From positions 1 through 64,000 of the forward strand of contig JBGVPD010000001.1 of the NCBI GenBank assembly GCA_045126815.1: 64,000 nt of DNA, written 5' to 3'. This DNA comes from RGIG1995 sp045126815 (GTDB lineage: Bacteria > Bacillota > Clostridia > Oscillospirales > CAG-272). Every line of letters starts with the position of its first letter. Position 1 is the stretch's first letter. This document shows positions 28,068 to 36,769 of the stretch, piece after piece. The translations under genes and the position numbers were made by a program. Under the pieces are notes generated by a model. The model did no database searches, was not told where the DNA came from, and saw only the letters and a program-made list of their open reading frames with translations.

Positions 28068-28826
28068 TTACAGTCTCATACAAATTCCGTTTGCAGAGAG
28101 TTCTTTTTTTAGGTCATTGATCTCAACTTCGCCAAAGTGGAATATAGATGCTGCAAGACCGGCATCAACTTTTGGAAGTGTTTTAAACAGATCAACAAAA
28201 TGCTGTTTATTGCCCGCTCCGCCTGATGCAATAACGGGAATAGATACGGCGTTACATACTTTATCAAGCATTTCAAGGTCAAAACCTTTTTTTACTCCAT
28301 CGGTGTCAATAGAGTTTACAACGATTTCTCCCGCGCCGTTGTTATAGCATCTTTTTATCCACTCAATAGCTTCCATACCTGTGTTTTCGCGTCCTCCTTT
28401 GGAAAATACGCTGAACACACCATCAACGCGTTTGACGTCTACGGATAAAACTACACACTGATCACCGTAAAGTTTTGCGGCTTCGTATACGAGATCGGGA
28501 TTTTTAATAGCGCCTGAGTTAACGCTGACTTTATCGGCTCCGCATTTTAGAACTCTATCGAAGTCATCGACGGTATTTATACCTCCACCGACCGTAAGCG
28601 GAATAAATATAGTTTTTGCAACTTCGCAAAGAATGTCGGAAAATAGTTTTCTTTCTTCAAACGAAGCGGTAATATCATAAAAAACAAGCTCGTCGGCTCC
28701 ATTGTCGCTATAATATTTAGCGAGTTCAATGGGAGAGGAAACGTCGTTTAATCCTTCAAAATTAACACCTTTAACAACGCGTCCGTTTTTTACATCAAGG
28801 CAGGGAATAATTCTTTTTGTTGTCAT
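28068..28826 (-). CDS. hisF: Imidazole glycerol phosphate synthase, cyclase subunit
   Basis: A (beta/alpha)8 barrel. 252 residues beginning KRIIPCLDVKNGRVVKGVNFE, with catalytic Asp in PCLDV and VVNSIDTDGV, and phosphate-binding loops VGGGI and ASGGAG. It works with HisH. ATGA overlap with hisA. Confidence 0.97.
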   Translation of the reverse strand: MTTKRIIPCLDVKNGRVVKGVNFEGLNDVSSPIELAKYYSDNGADELVFYDITASFEERKLFSDILCEVAKTIFIPLTVGGGINTVDDFDRVLKCGADKVSVNSGAIKNPDLVYEAAKLYGDQCVVLSVDVKRVDGVFSVFSKGGRENTGMEAIEWIKRCYNNGAGEIVVNSIDTDGVKKGFDLEMLDKVCNAVSIPVIASGGAGNKQHFVDLFKTLPKVDAGLAASIFHFGEVEINDLKKELSANGICMRL

Positions 28827-29536
28827 TTTGCCACCTCGATAGCTTCCTTTAGATCAATAGCTTTTGTATAGTAAGCTTTTCCGATAATTGCTCCGTAAAT
28901 GTTCTTGTCAGAAAGTCTCTTAACGTCGTCGATGGAAGAAACTCCGCCCGATGCGATTATTTGCATATTGAGTTTCTTTGATAAATTATCGTATAGTTCG
29001 TGGTTTGTGCCTTTCATGGCGCCGTCTTTTGATATATCCGTGCAAATTATGGTTTTTATACCGATAGATTGCATATTTATGCAGAAATCAAATGCGTCAA
29101 GAGAGGATTTTTCGGTCCAACCTTTTACAGCTACGTAACCGTCTTTGATATCAACACCGATCGCAATTTTTTCATCGTATTTTTCTACAGCTCTTTTTGC
29201 AAAATCGGGATCAGTAACGGCTGCCGTTCCTAATATTACACGGTCAATACCTTTTTGCACATATTTATCTATGATATCCATAGAGCGAATGCCTCCGCCT
29301 ACTTCACAAAAAGCGCTTGTATGAGCTTTTATTTTGCAAATTGTGTCAATGTTGGGAGTTGTGCCGTCTTTTGCGCCTTCAAGGTCAACGAGATGTATGT
29401 GGGTAGCACCCGATTTAATAAAATCGTCAGCTATTTCAACGGGATTTGTGCTATACACGGTCATTTGATTGTAGTCACCTTTAAATAGTCTGACTGCCTT
29501 ATTTTCAAATAGATCAATAGCAGGGAATATAATCAT
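28823..29536 (-). CDS. hisA: ProFAR isomerase
   Basis: 237-residue (beta/alpha)8 barrel: FPAIDLFENKAVRLFKGD with catalytic Asp, GGGIRSMD, CTDISKDGAMKG with the second Asp, and ASGGVSS. Starts at ATG 29536, three bases after hisH. Confidence 0.97.
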   Translation of the reverse strand: MIIFPAIDLFENKAVRLFKGDYNQMTVYSTNPVEIADDFIKSGATHIHLVDLEGAKDGTTPNIDTICKIKAHTSAFCEVGGGIRSMDIIDKYVQKGIDRVILGTAAVTDPDFAKRAVEKYDEKIAIGVDIKDGYVAVKGWTEKSSLDAFDFCINMQSIGIKTIICTDISKDGAMKGTNHELYDNLSKKLNMQIIASGGVSSIDDVKRLSDKNIYGAIIGKAYYTKAIDLKEAIEVAK

Positions 29537-29539
29537 AAA

Positions 29540-30160
29540 CTATATGCCCCCTTTCTCGCAAAATGCGCGAAGTATATTTAATCCAACGTTGCCGCTTTTT
29601 TCGGGGTGGAACTGACAACCGTAGATATTGTTTAGGCCTACCGCTGCAGTTACGTCGCAACCGTATTCGGACGTTGCAATAAGTGACTCATCGCATCCCG
29701 AAGCGTAATACGAGTGAACGAAATATACAAAATCGCCTTCGTTTATGTATTTAAAAAGAGGAGACTTCTTTCCGTTAAATTTTAGTGAATTCCAGCCTAT
29801 ATGCGGTATCTTCAATTCTTTGTCAACAATATCTGAAAGCGGCTTGATTTCACCTTTTAAAAGCCCAAGCCCCTTTGATTCACCGTATTCGTAGCTTTTT
29901 TCAAAAAGCATCTGCATACCGAGACATATGCCAAGGAGGGGTTTACCGTTTTTGGCTTCACATATAATAATATCGGATAATCCCGAGTTAAACAGTTTCT
30001 CGGAGGCATCTTTGAACGCACCAACACCGGGAAGGATTATTTTATCTGCTTTTTTTATAACATCGGGGTCGTTTGTTACAACCGTATCAGCACCAACGAA
30101 TGCAAGTGAGCTTTTCAGAGAAAAAAGATTACCGACACCGTAGTCAATAATAGCTATCAT
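29540..30160 (-). CDS. hisH: Imidazole glycerol phosphate synthase, glutamine amidotransferase subunit
   Basis: 206-residue class I amidotransferase: nucleophile Cys in GICLGMQMLFE, and His/Glu in CQFHPEKSG. It feeds ammonia to HisF. The start ATG overlaps the hisB stop by one base. Confidence 0.97.
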   Translation of the reverse strand: MIAIIDYGVGNLFSLKSSLAFVGADTVVTNDPDVIKKADKIILPGVGAFKDASEKLFNSGLSDIIICEAKNGKPLLGICLGMQMLFEKSYEYGESKGLGLLKGEIKPLSDIVDKELKIPHIGWNSLKFNGKKSPLFKYINEGDFVYFVHSYYASGCDESLIATSEYGCDVTAAVGLNNIYGCQFHPEKSGNVGLNILRAFCEKGGI

Positions 30161-30750
30161 TAAAGAAGTCCTTTCGTGGAGGGAATTTCGTTTATAAAGG
30201 CAGGATCAATTCTTGCAGCCTGTCCCAATGCTCTGGCTACCGCTTTAAATGCGCCTTCAATTATGTGGTGTGAATTTGTACCGCTGAGTTGTTTTATGTG
30301 AAGAGTGATCTTTGCGTTTCTAACAAAACCAAGCCAAAATTCTTCTACAAGCTCAGTATCAAAATCGCCCACTTTTTCTGTGGGTATTTCAAGAGAGTAA
30401 CCTAGGTAATCTCTGCCCGAAATATCAACTGCAGCGAGGATAAGAGACTCGTCCATAGGAAGAGTTATATCTCCGTATCGTGTTATACCTCTCTTTTCTC
30501 CAAGTGCATCCGCAAAGGCAATACCAAGGCATATACCTATATCTTCAGCAGTGTGATGATAGTCAACGTACGTGTCGCCTAAACAGTTGATCTCCATATC
30601 AAAACGGCTGTGTTTTGAAAACAGCGTTAACATATGGTCGAGAAAACCGCAACCTGTATTTATTTTAGACTCGCCTTTGCCGTCAAGCCTTATTTTTAAC
30701 TGTATATCTGTTTCAGCAGTTTTTCTTTTAATTTCAGCAACTCTTATCAT
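30160..30750 (-). CDS. hisB: Imidazoleglycerol-phosphate dehydratase
   Basis: 196 residues, monofunctional (no phosphatase domain). Metal motifs HHTAEDIGICLG and SHHIIEGAFKA, plus GFLDHMLTL near the N-terminus. ATGA overlap with hisC. Confidence 0.97.
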   Translation of the reverse strand: MIRVAEIKRKTAETDIQLKIRLDGKGESKINTGCGFLDHMLTLFSKHSRFDMEINCLGDTYVDYHHTAEDIGICLGIAFADALGEKRGITRYGDITLPMDESLILAAVDISGRDYLGYSLEIPTEKVGDFDTELVEEFWLGFVRNAKITLHIKQLSGTNSHHIIEGAFKAVARALGQAARIDPAFINEIPSTKGLL

Positions 30751-31811
30751 TCACATTCCTCCAATACTTTTCTTAGAGCAAAAATCAGAGCTGTCATCTG
30801 TTCACCTGTTCCCACCGTAATACGAACGTATTCGCTTATTCTCGGCTTCGAGAAGTGACGGACGAGTATACCTTTTGCTTTAAGTTTTTCGTATATGATT
30901 TTTCCGTCAACTTTGGGGTGTTTCGCGAAAATAAAGTTAGATTTTGAATTTGTTGTTACAAATCCCATATCGTTTAATTTTTTTGTCGTGTATTCGCGGT
31001 TATTTGCTATTTCCAGGCAATTAGCTTTTGTATAAGCTTCATCATTAAGAACGCCTATACCTGCCGCCATTGTCATTCTGTTAATGTTATAGGGGTTAGT
31101 TGAATATTTAACGGTGTTAAGGTCGGAAATAATTTCTTTGCTACCTACACCAAACCCAAGTCTTGCACCTGCCATAGAACGTGATTTTGAGAATGTTTGG
31201 CAGACAAGCAGATTATCGTATTTTTTTACGAGGGGGATGCAAGATTCGGCGCCGAAATCAACGTAGGCTTCATCAATTACTACAACATTGTCGGGGTTTG
31301 AAACAAGTATTTCCTCGATTTGTTTCGGCGATAAAGTCATACCGGTAGGAGCGTTTGGATTAGCAATAAAAATTGTTTTATTTATACCCTTGTAATCGTT
31401 AACGTCAATTGAAAAATCATCCTTCAAAGGTATTTCTTTATAAGGAATATTGTTAAGTTCGGCGAAAACACTGTAAAAACCATATGAAATATCGGGGAAT
31501 ACAGCGGGATGCTTTTCGTCACAGAATGCCATAAAAGCAAAGTTTAATATCTCGTCCGAACCGTTTGTCATAAGAACGTTGTCGTATTCTACACCACAAA
31601 GTTCAGCGACTTTTTCCGTAAGAGATCTGCACTCGGGATCGGGATAAAGTTGCAACTTTTGCGCCTCTTCCATAGCTGATATAATAGCTTTTTCGGAGGG
31701 AGGGAAGGGCGACTCGTTTGTGTTGAGTTTTATATATTGTGTGTCTTTGGGTTGTTCACCGGGGGTATAGGGAACAAGATTTTTATATTTTTCACTGAAA
31801 AATCTGCTCAT
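30747..31811 (-). CDS. hisC: Histidinol-phosphate aminotransferase
   Basis: 354-residue PLP enzyme of fold type I: NTNESPFPPS near the N-terminus, NPNAPTG, DEAYVDF, and the PLP Lys in TFSKSRSMAGARLGFG. It is placed 21 bases after hisD. Confidence 0.96.
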   Translation of the reverse strand: MSRFFSEKYKNLVPYTPGEQPKDTQYIKLNTNESPFPPSEKAIISAMEEAQKLQLYPDPECRSLTEKVAELCGVEYDNVLMTNGSDEILNFAFMAFCDEKHPAVFPDISYGFYSVFAELNNIPYKEIPLKDDFSIDVNDYKGINKTIFIANPNAPTGMTLSPKQIEEILVSNPDNVVVIDEAYVDFGAESCIPLVKKYDNLLVCQTFSKSRSMAGARLGFGVGSKEIISDLNTVKYSTNPYNINRMTMAAGIGVLNDEAYTKANCLEIANNREYTTKKLNDMGFVTTNSKSNFIFAKHPKVDGKIIYEKLKAKGILVRHFSKPRISEYVRITVGTGEQMTALIFALRKVLEECE

Positions 31812-31832
31812 AATTATTCTTCCTAATCAAAT

Positions 31833-33107
31833 TTATTTATCTATTCTGATCATAGCGCTTTTTGCGTGTGCTGTCAGGCCCTCTTTTTCGGCGAAATACG
31901 CAACATCCTTAGCAACCTTCTTAAGCGCTGTTTCCGTATAATATGTATACTGTGTTTTCTTAATAAAATCGTCAACTGATAAGGGGTTGGAGAATTTTGC
32001 TGTTCCGCTTGTGGGGAGTGTGTGGTTTGGACCTGCAAAGTAGTCACCCAATGCTTCAGGACAGTATCTTCCCATAAATATTGAACCTGCATGTCTGATC
32101 TTATCAAGATAATCAAACGGGTTATCAACACAAAGTTCAAGGTGCTCGGGAGCTATTTCGTTTGAAATTTCAATAGCCTTATCAAGTGAGTCGGCAACAA
32201 TGATCTTTCCGTTATTGTCGATCGAAATTCTCGCGATTTCGCTTCTTTCGAGTTTTTCGAGTTGCTTTTCAATTTCATCTCTTACACTTATAGCGTACTC
32301 CATAGAATCAGTAACAAGAACAGCACTTGCCATCTTATCGTGTTCAGCTTGAGAGAGAAGGTCAGAAGCAACAAATTCTTTAGGTGTATTTGCATCGGAT
32401 ACAACAAGGATTTCGGAAGGACCGGCTATCATATCAATAGATACAGTTCCGAATACCTGTTTTTTAGCTTCTGCAACGAATGCATTTCCGGGGCCTACGA
32501 TTTTATCGACCTTAGGTATAGTTTCTGTCCCATAAGCCAAAGCGGCAATAGCCTGAGCTCCGCCTACCTTGAATATACGGTCAACGCCGGCAATTTTTGC
32601 AGCGGCTAAAATGTAAGGATTAATTTTTCCGTTCTTTGAGGGGGGCGTTGTGATAACTATTTCTTTAACACCGGCAATTTTTGCGGGTATTGAATCCATA
32701 AGTACTGTTGATGGATAAGCAGCAGTTCCTCCGGGAACGTATAGACCCGCTTTATCAACGGGGATTATTTTTTGTCCTACGACGATTCCTTCTTCGTCGT
32801 TTATTATAAAACTGTTTCTGAGTTGTTTTTCGTGAAATTTTCTTATATTAGCTGCCGCTTTTTTTAAAATTTCAATAAATTCTGACGGAACTTCTTCTAC
32901 AGCTTCTTCGATTTCTTCCTTTGATACCTCAAGCGATTTTAGAACAGCCTTATCGAATTTTTCACAATACTCAAAAAGGGCAGAGTCGCCGTTTTTTCTG
33001 ACTTTTTCAATAATTTCGGTTACTATACCTGCAACGTCGGTTTCGTTAACCGTTCTTGCGAAAATATCACTGTTTTCAACTTCGCCGTATTTTAAAATCT
33101 TTATCAT
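31833..33107 (-). CDS. hisD: Histidinol dehydrogenase
   Basis: 424 residues. Oxidises histidinol to histidine in two steps. The motifs are VDKAGLYVPGG, GPGNAFVAEAK, MIAGPSEILVV, SQAEHD and ALGDYFAGPNHTLPTSG, covering zinc and catalytic residues. ATGA overlap with hisG. Confidence 0.97.
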   Translation of the reverse strand: MIKILKYGEVENSDIFARTVNETDVAGIVTEIIEKVRKNGDSALFEYCEKFDKAVLKSLEVSKEEIEEAVEEVPSEFIEILKKAAANIRKFHEKQLRNSFIINDEEGIVVGQKIIPVDKAGLYVPGGTAAYPSTVLMDSIPAKIAGVKEIVITTPPSKNGKINPYILAAAKIAGVDRIFKVGGAQAIAALAYGTETIPKVDKIVGPGNAFVAEAKKQVFGTVSIDMIAGPSEILVVSDANTPKEFVASDLLSQAEHDKMASAVLVTDSMEYAISVRDEIEKQLEKLERSEIARISIDNNGKIIVADSLDKAIEISNEIAPEHLELCVDNPFDYLDKIRHAGSIFMGRYCPEALGDYFAGPNHTLPTSGTAKFSNPLSVDDFIKKTQYTYYTETALKKVAKDVAYFAEKEGLTAHAKSAMIRIDK

Positions 33108-33742
33108 TCTTTATCCTCGACCTGCTTTGAAAGACTTTGCAGGATTTTTTCAATTTGTTGGTTTTTAAATTTAAAGCTTGATTTATTTGCGATAAGACGT
33201 GCGCTTATCGGGAAAATGGTTTCTTTCACTTCGAGATTATTTTCTTTTAACGTCGTTCCTGTCTCAACAATATCAACTATTACGTCGGATAAGCCTAAAA
33301 TCGGAGCGATTTCAATAGAGCCATTTAGATGTATTATATCTATTTCACGTCCTTTGGAAGCGTAAAAATCACGGGTGATCTTAGTGAATTTCGTTGCTAC
33401 CTTCAACGTTTTTTGTAAGTCGTCTCTAAAATCGGACTTTGCGGCAACAGCCATTCTGCATTTGCCGATATCAAGATCAAGTAATTCATATACATCAGGG
33501 GTGTATTCGAGAAGAATATCTTTTCCTGCAACACCAATATCAGCAGCGCCTCTTTCTACATAGATAGCAGAATCGGAGGGTTTTACCCAGAAATATCTAA
33601 CGCACAATTCGTCGTTTTCAAAAATAAGTTTTCTGTTGTTTTCCTTAATAGAGGGGCATTCAAAACCTGCTTTTTCAAACATAGCATAAACTTTTTCGCC
33701 GAGTCTGCCTTTTGGAAGAGCTATATTAAGCATTGTTTTCAA
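33104..33742 (-). CDS. hisG: ATP phosphoribosyltransferase, short form
   Basis: First committed step of histidine synthesis. At 212 residues it is the short HisG, which lacks the C-terminal allosteric domain and needs HisZ, present just upstream. Motifs: ALPKGRLG, ADIGVAGKD and the phosphoribosyl loop DIVETGTTLKEN. The start is decided by the ribosome site. TTG 33742 is 6 bases after GGGGTGG, while the in-frame ATG 33733 would be 15 bases away. The TTG start overlaps hisZ by 17 bases, the ATG by 8. Confidence 0.95.
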   Translation of the reverse strand: MKTMLNIALPKGRLGEKVYAMFEKAGFECPSIKENNRKLIFENDELCVRYFWVKPSDSAIYVERGAADIGVAGKDILLEYTPDVYELLDLDIGKCRMAVAAKSDFRDDLQKTLKVATKFTKITRDFYASKGREIDIIHLNGSIEIAPILGLSDVIVDIVETGTTLKENNLEVKETIFPISARLIANKSSFKFKNQQIEKILQSLSKQVEDKE

Positions 33743-34853
33743 GTATTACCACCCCTTTATCCTTAAGCCTGAGAAGCTGTTTGTATTTTATGTCGCAGGG
33801 CACACGCCTTTGTGCCATAACGCTTTTTCCGTTATCGGTCAGCATTTTTATTGCGTTGTTAAGTGACGTTATATCATCGTTTTCGTCATAAATTATAACG
33901 GTATCAACATCGTAGGACTTGGATACTTCGTCAAATCTTTCAAGCATATCAAGATAGACGGCAAATCCTATGGCTTTGGATTTTCTACCCATTTTTGTCA
34001 TCAGATTATCATACTGACCGCCTGATAAAACACCTGCCGGAATATTGTTTATGAAACCTTTAAATACAATTCCGTTATAATAATTCATATCGTTAATTAC
34101 CGAAAAATCAATTCTTATCATATTGGCATAACCGTTTTGTTCAAGTGACTCGGTTATGAGTTTTAATTCATTAAATTTTGTTTTATCAATGTAATTACCA
34201 ATATAACTTTCGATTTCTGAGAGAACTTTTGAGGGAGAACCGTATGTTTGTACCATCTTTTTAAGAACTTCGGTACCTTCTTCACTGACACCGTCGTTTT
34301 TACATATATTTACAAGTTCATGTGTGTTCTTTTCGCTAATACATTTTAAAATATCTTTTTTGTTTTCGGGAGATATCTTTATTTGATCGATAATATCCGA
34401 AATAAATCCCAAATGAGAAATATCAAGAACGCAGTCGTTTGATATACTTTTGAGACTTTCGCAAGCGAGCATAAGAACTTCATATATGTTGTAAACGTCA
34501 ACGGAACCTATACATTCGAGGCCCGATTGCATAATTTCTTTATATGAATGAGCTCCATTTGATATACGGTAAACGTTTTCGTCATAGAATACTTTTTTTA
34601 CACAGTTATCTTCATCTTTTGTGTTCTTGATAATTGAAAGGGTAACGTCAGGTTTCAAAGCAAGAAGTTTACCGTTTGTATCCGTAAAAGTAATTATACT
34701 GTCGGATATCAAAAAGTCTTTGTTACGTACGTAAAGATCGTATTCTTCAAATTTACTCATTTTATATTGAGAATAACCGTATTTGCCGTAAAGCTGACGA
34801 AGTTTAAATACGGCTTTTTCGCCATTTTTCAGCGCAGAATAATTGAACTCCAT
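33726..34853 (-). CDS. hisZ: ATP phosphoribosyltransferase regulatory subunit
   Basis: The 375-residue paralogue of the histidyl-tRNA synthetase catalytic core. It forms an octamer with short HisG and mediates histidine feedback. It shows class II features such as LLALKPDVTLSI and GGQYDNLMTKMG but lacks the anticodon-binding domain expected for a tRNA synthetase. Context with short hisG confirms the call. Confidence 0.93.
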   Translation of the reverse strand: MEFNYSALKNGEKAVFKLRQLYGKYGYSQYKMSKFEEYDLYVRNKDFLISDSIITFTDTNGKLLALKPDVTLSIIKNTKDEDNCVKKVFYDENVYRISNGAHSYKEIMQSGLECIGSVDVYNIYEVLMLACESLKSISNDCVLDISHLGFISDIIDQIKISPENKKDILKCISEKNTHELVNICKNDGVSEEGTEVLKKMVQTYGSPSKVLSEIESYIGNYIDKTKFNELKLITESLEQNGYANMIRIDFSVINDMNYYNGIVFKGFINNIPAGVLSGGQYDNLMTKMGRKSKAIGFAVYLDMLERFDEVSKSYDVDTVIIYDENDDITSLNNAIKMLTDNGKSVMAQRRVPCDIKYKQLLRLKDKGVVILENNA

Positions 34854-34856
34854 ATA

Positions 34857-35150
34857 TTAGTCCTCTTTTTTTGTGAATTTATCTATTGTTTCTTTGTATC
34901 CGCCGCTTCCGTAGTTGAGACATTTATTTACACGGCTTATAGTGGCAGTGCTTACACCGGTTTTAGACAATACTTCCTGATAGCTTTTGCCTTCGTTAAG
35001 CAAAAATGCAACTTCAAGTCTCTGTGACATATCCTGAATTTCCTTGATAGTGCAAACGTCTTCAAAAAACTTTCTGCATTCTTCTTCGTCTTTCAAGCTT
35101 AAAATTGCCTTAAAAAAGTTTTCAGTAAGTTCGTTGTATATGTTTTTCAT
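34857..35150 (-). CDS. hisR: TrpR-family (YerC/YecD type) repressor, probable histidine regulator
   Basis: A 97-residue all-helical DNA-binding protein. The central IKEIQDMSQRLEVAFLLNEG and helix-turn-helix SYQEVLSKTGVSTATISRVN match the TrpR superfamily YerC/YecD group. In Firmicutes this group has been predicted by comparative genomics to control histidine genes (HisR). Here it is the first gene of the his operon, three bases before hisZ, and a palindrome covers the promoter -10. Autoregulation with histidine as corepressor is inferred. Confidence 0.85.
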   Translation of the reverse strand: MKNIYNELTENFFKAILSLKDEEECRKFFEDVCTIKEIQDMSQRLEVAFLLNEGKSYQEVLSKTGVSTATISRVNKCLNYGSGGYKETIDKFTKKED

Positions 35151-35207
35151 TAACTAAATCACCCTTTACAAAATTATGATAATTTTTACAATACAATTAT
35201 GTATGGT

Positions 35208-35236
35208 ATTTTAGCACACTAAAGTGATAAAGTCAA
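35208..35236 (-). promoter_or_regulatory. Promoter of the histidine operon
   Basis: Minus strand TTGACT (35231-35236), 17-base spacer, TAAAAT (35208-35213) with extended TGC. Confidence 0.75.
35210..35223. promoter_or_regulatory. Candidate HisR operator
   Basis: TTTAG-CACA-CTAAA, a 5+5 palindrome that overlaps the -10 and spacer of the his promoter. Binding here would block RNA polymerase. The assignment to HisR is inferred from position, and the motif was not compared with a database. Confidence 0.55.
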
Positions 35237-35339
35237 GAGTTTTTATAAAACTTTTTTTCTTTATCACACAAGACAAAATTATACAACAAAAAACACAAAA
35301 AAATCAATGATAATTCCTATGTTTTACGAATATTATCAG

Positions 35340-35391
35340 AAAGAAAAAAACAAAGGCGCCGTATGTAAATAAAAATACATACAGTGCCTTT
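35340..35391 (-). terminator. Terminator after the small membrane protein
   Basis: A hairpin of AAAGGC (35352-35357) and GTATGTA (35361-35367) with TACATAC (35376-35382) and GCCTTT (35386-35391). Read leftward it is followed by GTTTTTTTC. The stretch 35237-35340 upstream of the his promoter is AT-rich, with no gene seen. Confidence 0.7.
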
Positions 35392-35448
35392 AAAACAATT
35401 AAAAATCAGTATATTTGGTTCTGCTTTTTAAGGTGTTTTTTCTACTGA

Positions 35449-35868
35449 TCATTCTCTTATAAAATTTGCGTATCTTAAAAGGTATTCCAAAGTGAGAATA
35501 ATACCTATTATTAATAATACGAAAAAGGCAATTGCAATTCCAAAAATTATAGAGCTGACGAGGTTTGCTGTTAAGGTTGTAGAGAAAGCTATTGTTGTAA
35601 TAATGAAGCTGCCGAAAGCTCCGAAAAGCAAAAATCTAATAAAATATCTTAAATACGAATTATTTTGATTATTTCTGACAGTACGAGTTAGGAGAAAAAC
35701 AGCGATTATAATTATTGTTAGAGCAGCGGTTATGATTTCTATCAGAAGAAGAGTGGGGAAGTTCGTGAAGAACGCCGGCCACACAATTCCTGCGATTATT
35801 CCTATTACGGTAGCGATTAGTGTTGCAATTGCAAACTTGAAATACAGACTGTTTATATTTTGACACAT
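35449..35868 (-). CDS. Small four-helix membrane protein, unknown
   Basis: 139 residues from ATG 35866-35868, chosen because AGGAGGTG lies 5 bases upstream. A longer in-frame start at 35886 would place the ribosome site inside the gene. Four hydrophobic helices are seen (after LYFKFAIATLIATVIGIIAG; then FPTLLLIEIITAALTIIIIAV; FLLFGAFGSFIITTIAF; FGIAIAFFVLLIIGIIL). No motif is recognised. It lies alone between the his operon and pgk-tpiA. Confidence 0.7.
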   Translation of the reverse strand: MCQNINSLYFKFAIATLIATVIGIIAGIVWPAFFTNFPTLLLIEIITAALTIIIIAVFLLTRTVRNNQNNSYLRYFIRFLLFGAFGSFIITTIAFSTTLTANLVSSIIFGIAIAFFVLLIIGIILTLEYLLRYANFIRE

Positions 35869-35929
35869 TTTTGCACCTCCTTTCATTTACACACATTACA
35901 TATTATGTTTGTTATTTGAAAAGTGTGAA

Positions 35930-35963
35930 AAAAATAAGGCCATCGCATAAGCGATAGCCTTGT
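35930..35963 (-). terminator. Terminator after tpiA
   Basis: AAGGC-ATCGC arms (35937-35947) pair with GCGAT-GCCTT (35952-35962) around ATAA. Read leftward it is followed by ATTTTTTTT. Confidence 0.75.
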
Positions 35964-35977
35964 AGTTTTAAAATAGT

Positions 35978-36745
35978 TTACTGAGCGTTGTTAACTATAA
36001 CAGAGAAATCAACAGCTTTAAGAGAAGCACCGCCGATGAGTCCACCGTCAACGTTTACTTTAGAAAGAAGTTCAGCAGAGTTAGCAGCATTCATTGAACC
36101 GCCGTACTGGATAGTTGTTGCTTCAGCAACAGTTTTTCCGTACTTTGCTTCTAAAACGTTACGGATAATACCGCAAACTTCATCAGCCTGATCAGCAGTT
36201 GCAGTTTTGCCTGTACCGATAGCCCAAACGGGTTCGTAAGCGATTATAACGTTCTTCATCATTTCTTCGTCAACGCCGAGAAGAGCGATCTTTGTCTGGA
36301 GTGAAACGATTTCAGCTGTAATGTCCTGTTCGCGTTCTTCAAGAACTTCACCAACGCAAAGAATAACTTTAAGTCCTGCCTTAAGAGCTGCGAGAACTCT
36401 CTTGTTAACAGTTTCGTTTGTTTCGCCGAAGTACTGTCTGCGTTCGCTGTGTCCGATAATTACGTATTCAGCGCCGATCTCAAGAAGCATATCAGCTGCA
36501 ATTTCACCTGTAAATGCACCTTTTTCTTCAAAGTGAACGTTCTGTGCGCCGATTTTGATGTTAGAACCCTTAGCTGCTTCAACAGCAGTTGCAATATCAA
36601 CAAAGGGAACACAAAGAATGGTTGTGCAGTTGTCTTTACCTGCAACGAGGGGCTTGAGTTCTTCAATAACAGCCTTCGCTTTGGAAGGTGTGAGATTCAT
36701 TTTCCAGTTACCTGCGATAACTGTGTTTCTTGTCTGTCTGTTCAT
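35978..36745 (-). CDS. tpiA: Triosephosphate isomerase
   Basis: Interconverts dihydroxyacetone phosphate and glyceraldehyde 3-phosphate. 255 residues: GNWKMN with the catalytic Lys, IIGHSERR with His, IIAYEPVWAIGTGK with Glu, and the phosphate loop GGSMN and LIGGASLKA. Downstream of pgk by 24 bases. Codon use is strongly biased, as expected for glycolysis. Confidence 0.98.
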   Translation of the reverse strand: MNRQTRNTVIAGNWKMNLTPSKAKAVIEELKPLVAGKDNCTTILCVPFVDIATAVEAAKGSNIKIGAQNVHFEEKGAFTGEIAADMLLEIGAEYVIIGHSERRQYFGETNETVNKRVLAALKAGLKVILCVGEVLEEREQDITAEIVSLQTKIALLGVDEEMMKNVIIAYEPVWAIGTGKTATADQADEVCGIIRNVLEAKYGKTVAEATTIQYGGSMNAANSAELLSKVNVDGGLIGGASLKAVDFSVIVNNAQ

Positions 36746-36769
36746 ATTAATACCTTCTTAATAGATAAA

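Noticed and set aside
35237..35340. Possible small RNA or gene in the AT-rich gap upstream of the his promoter
   Set aside because: No promoter, ribosome site or stable stem other than the inverted repeat already reported.
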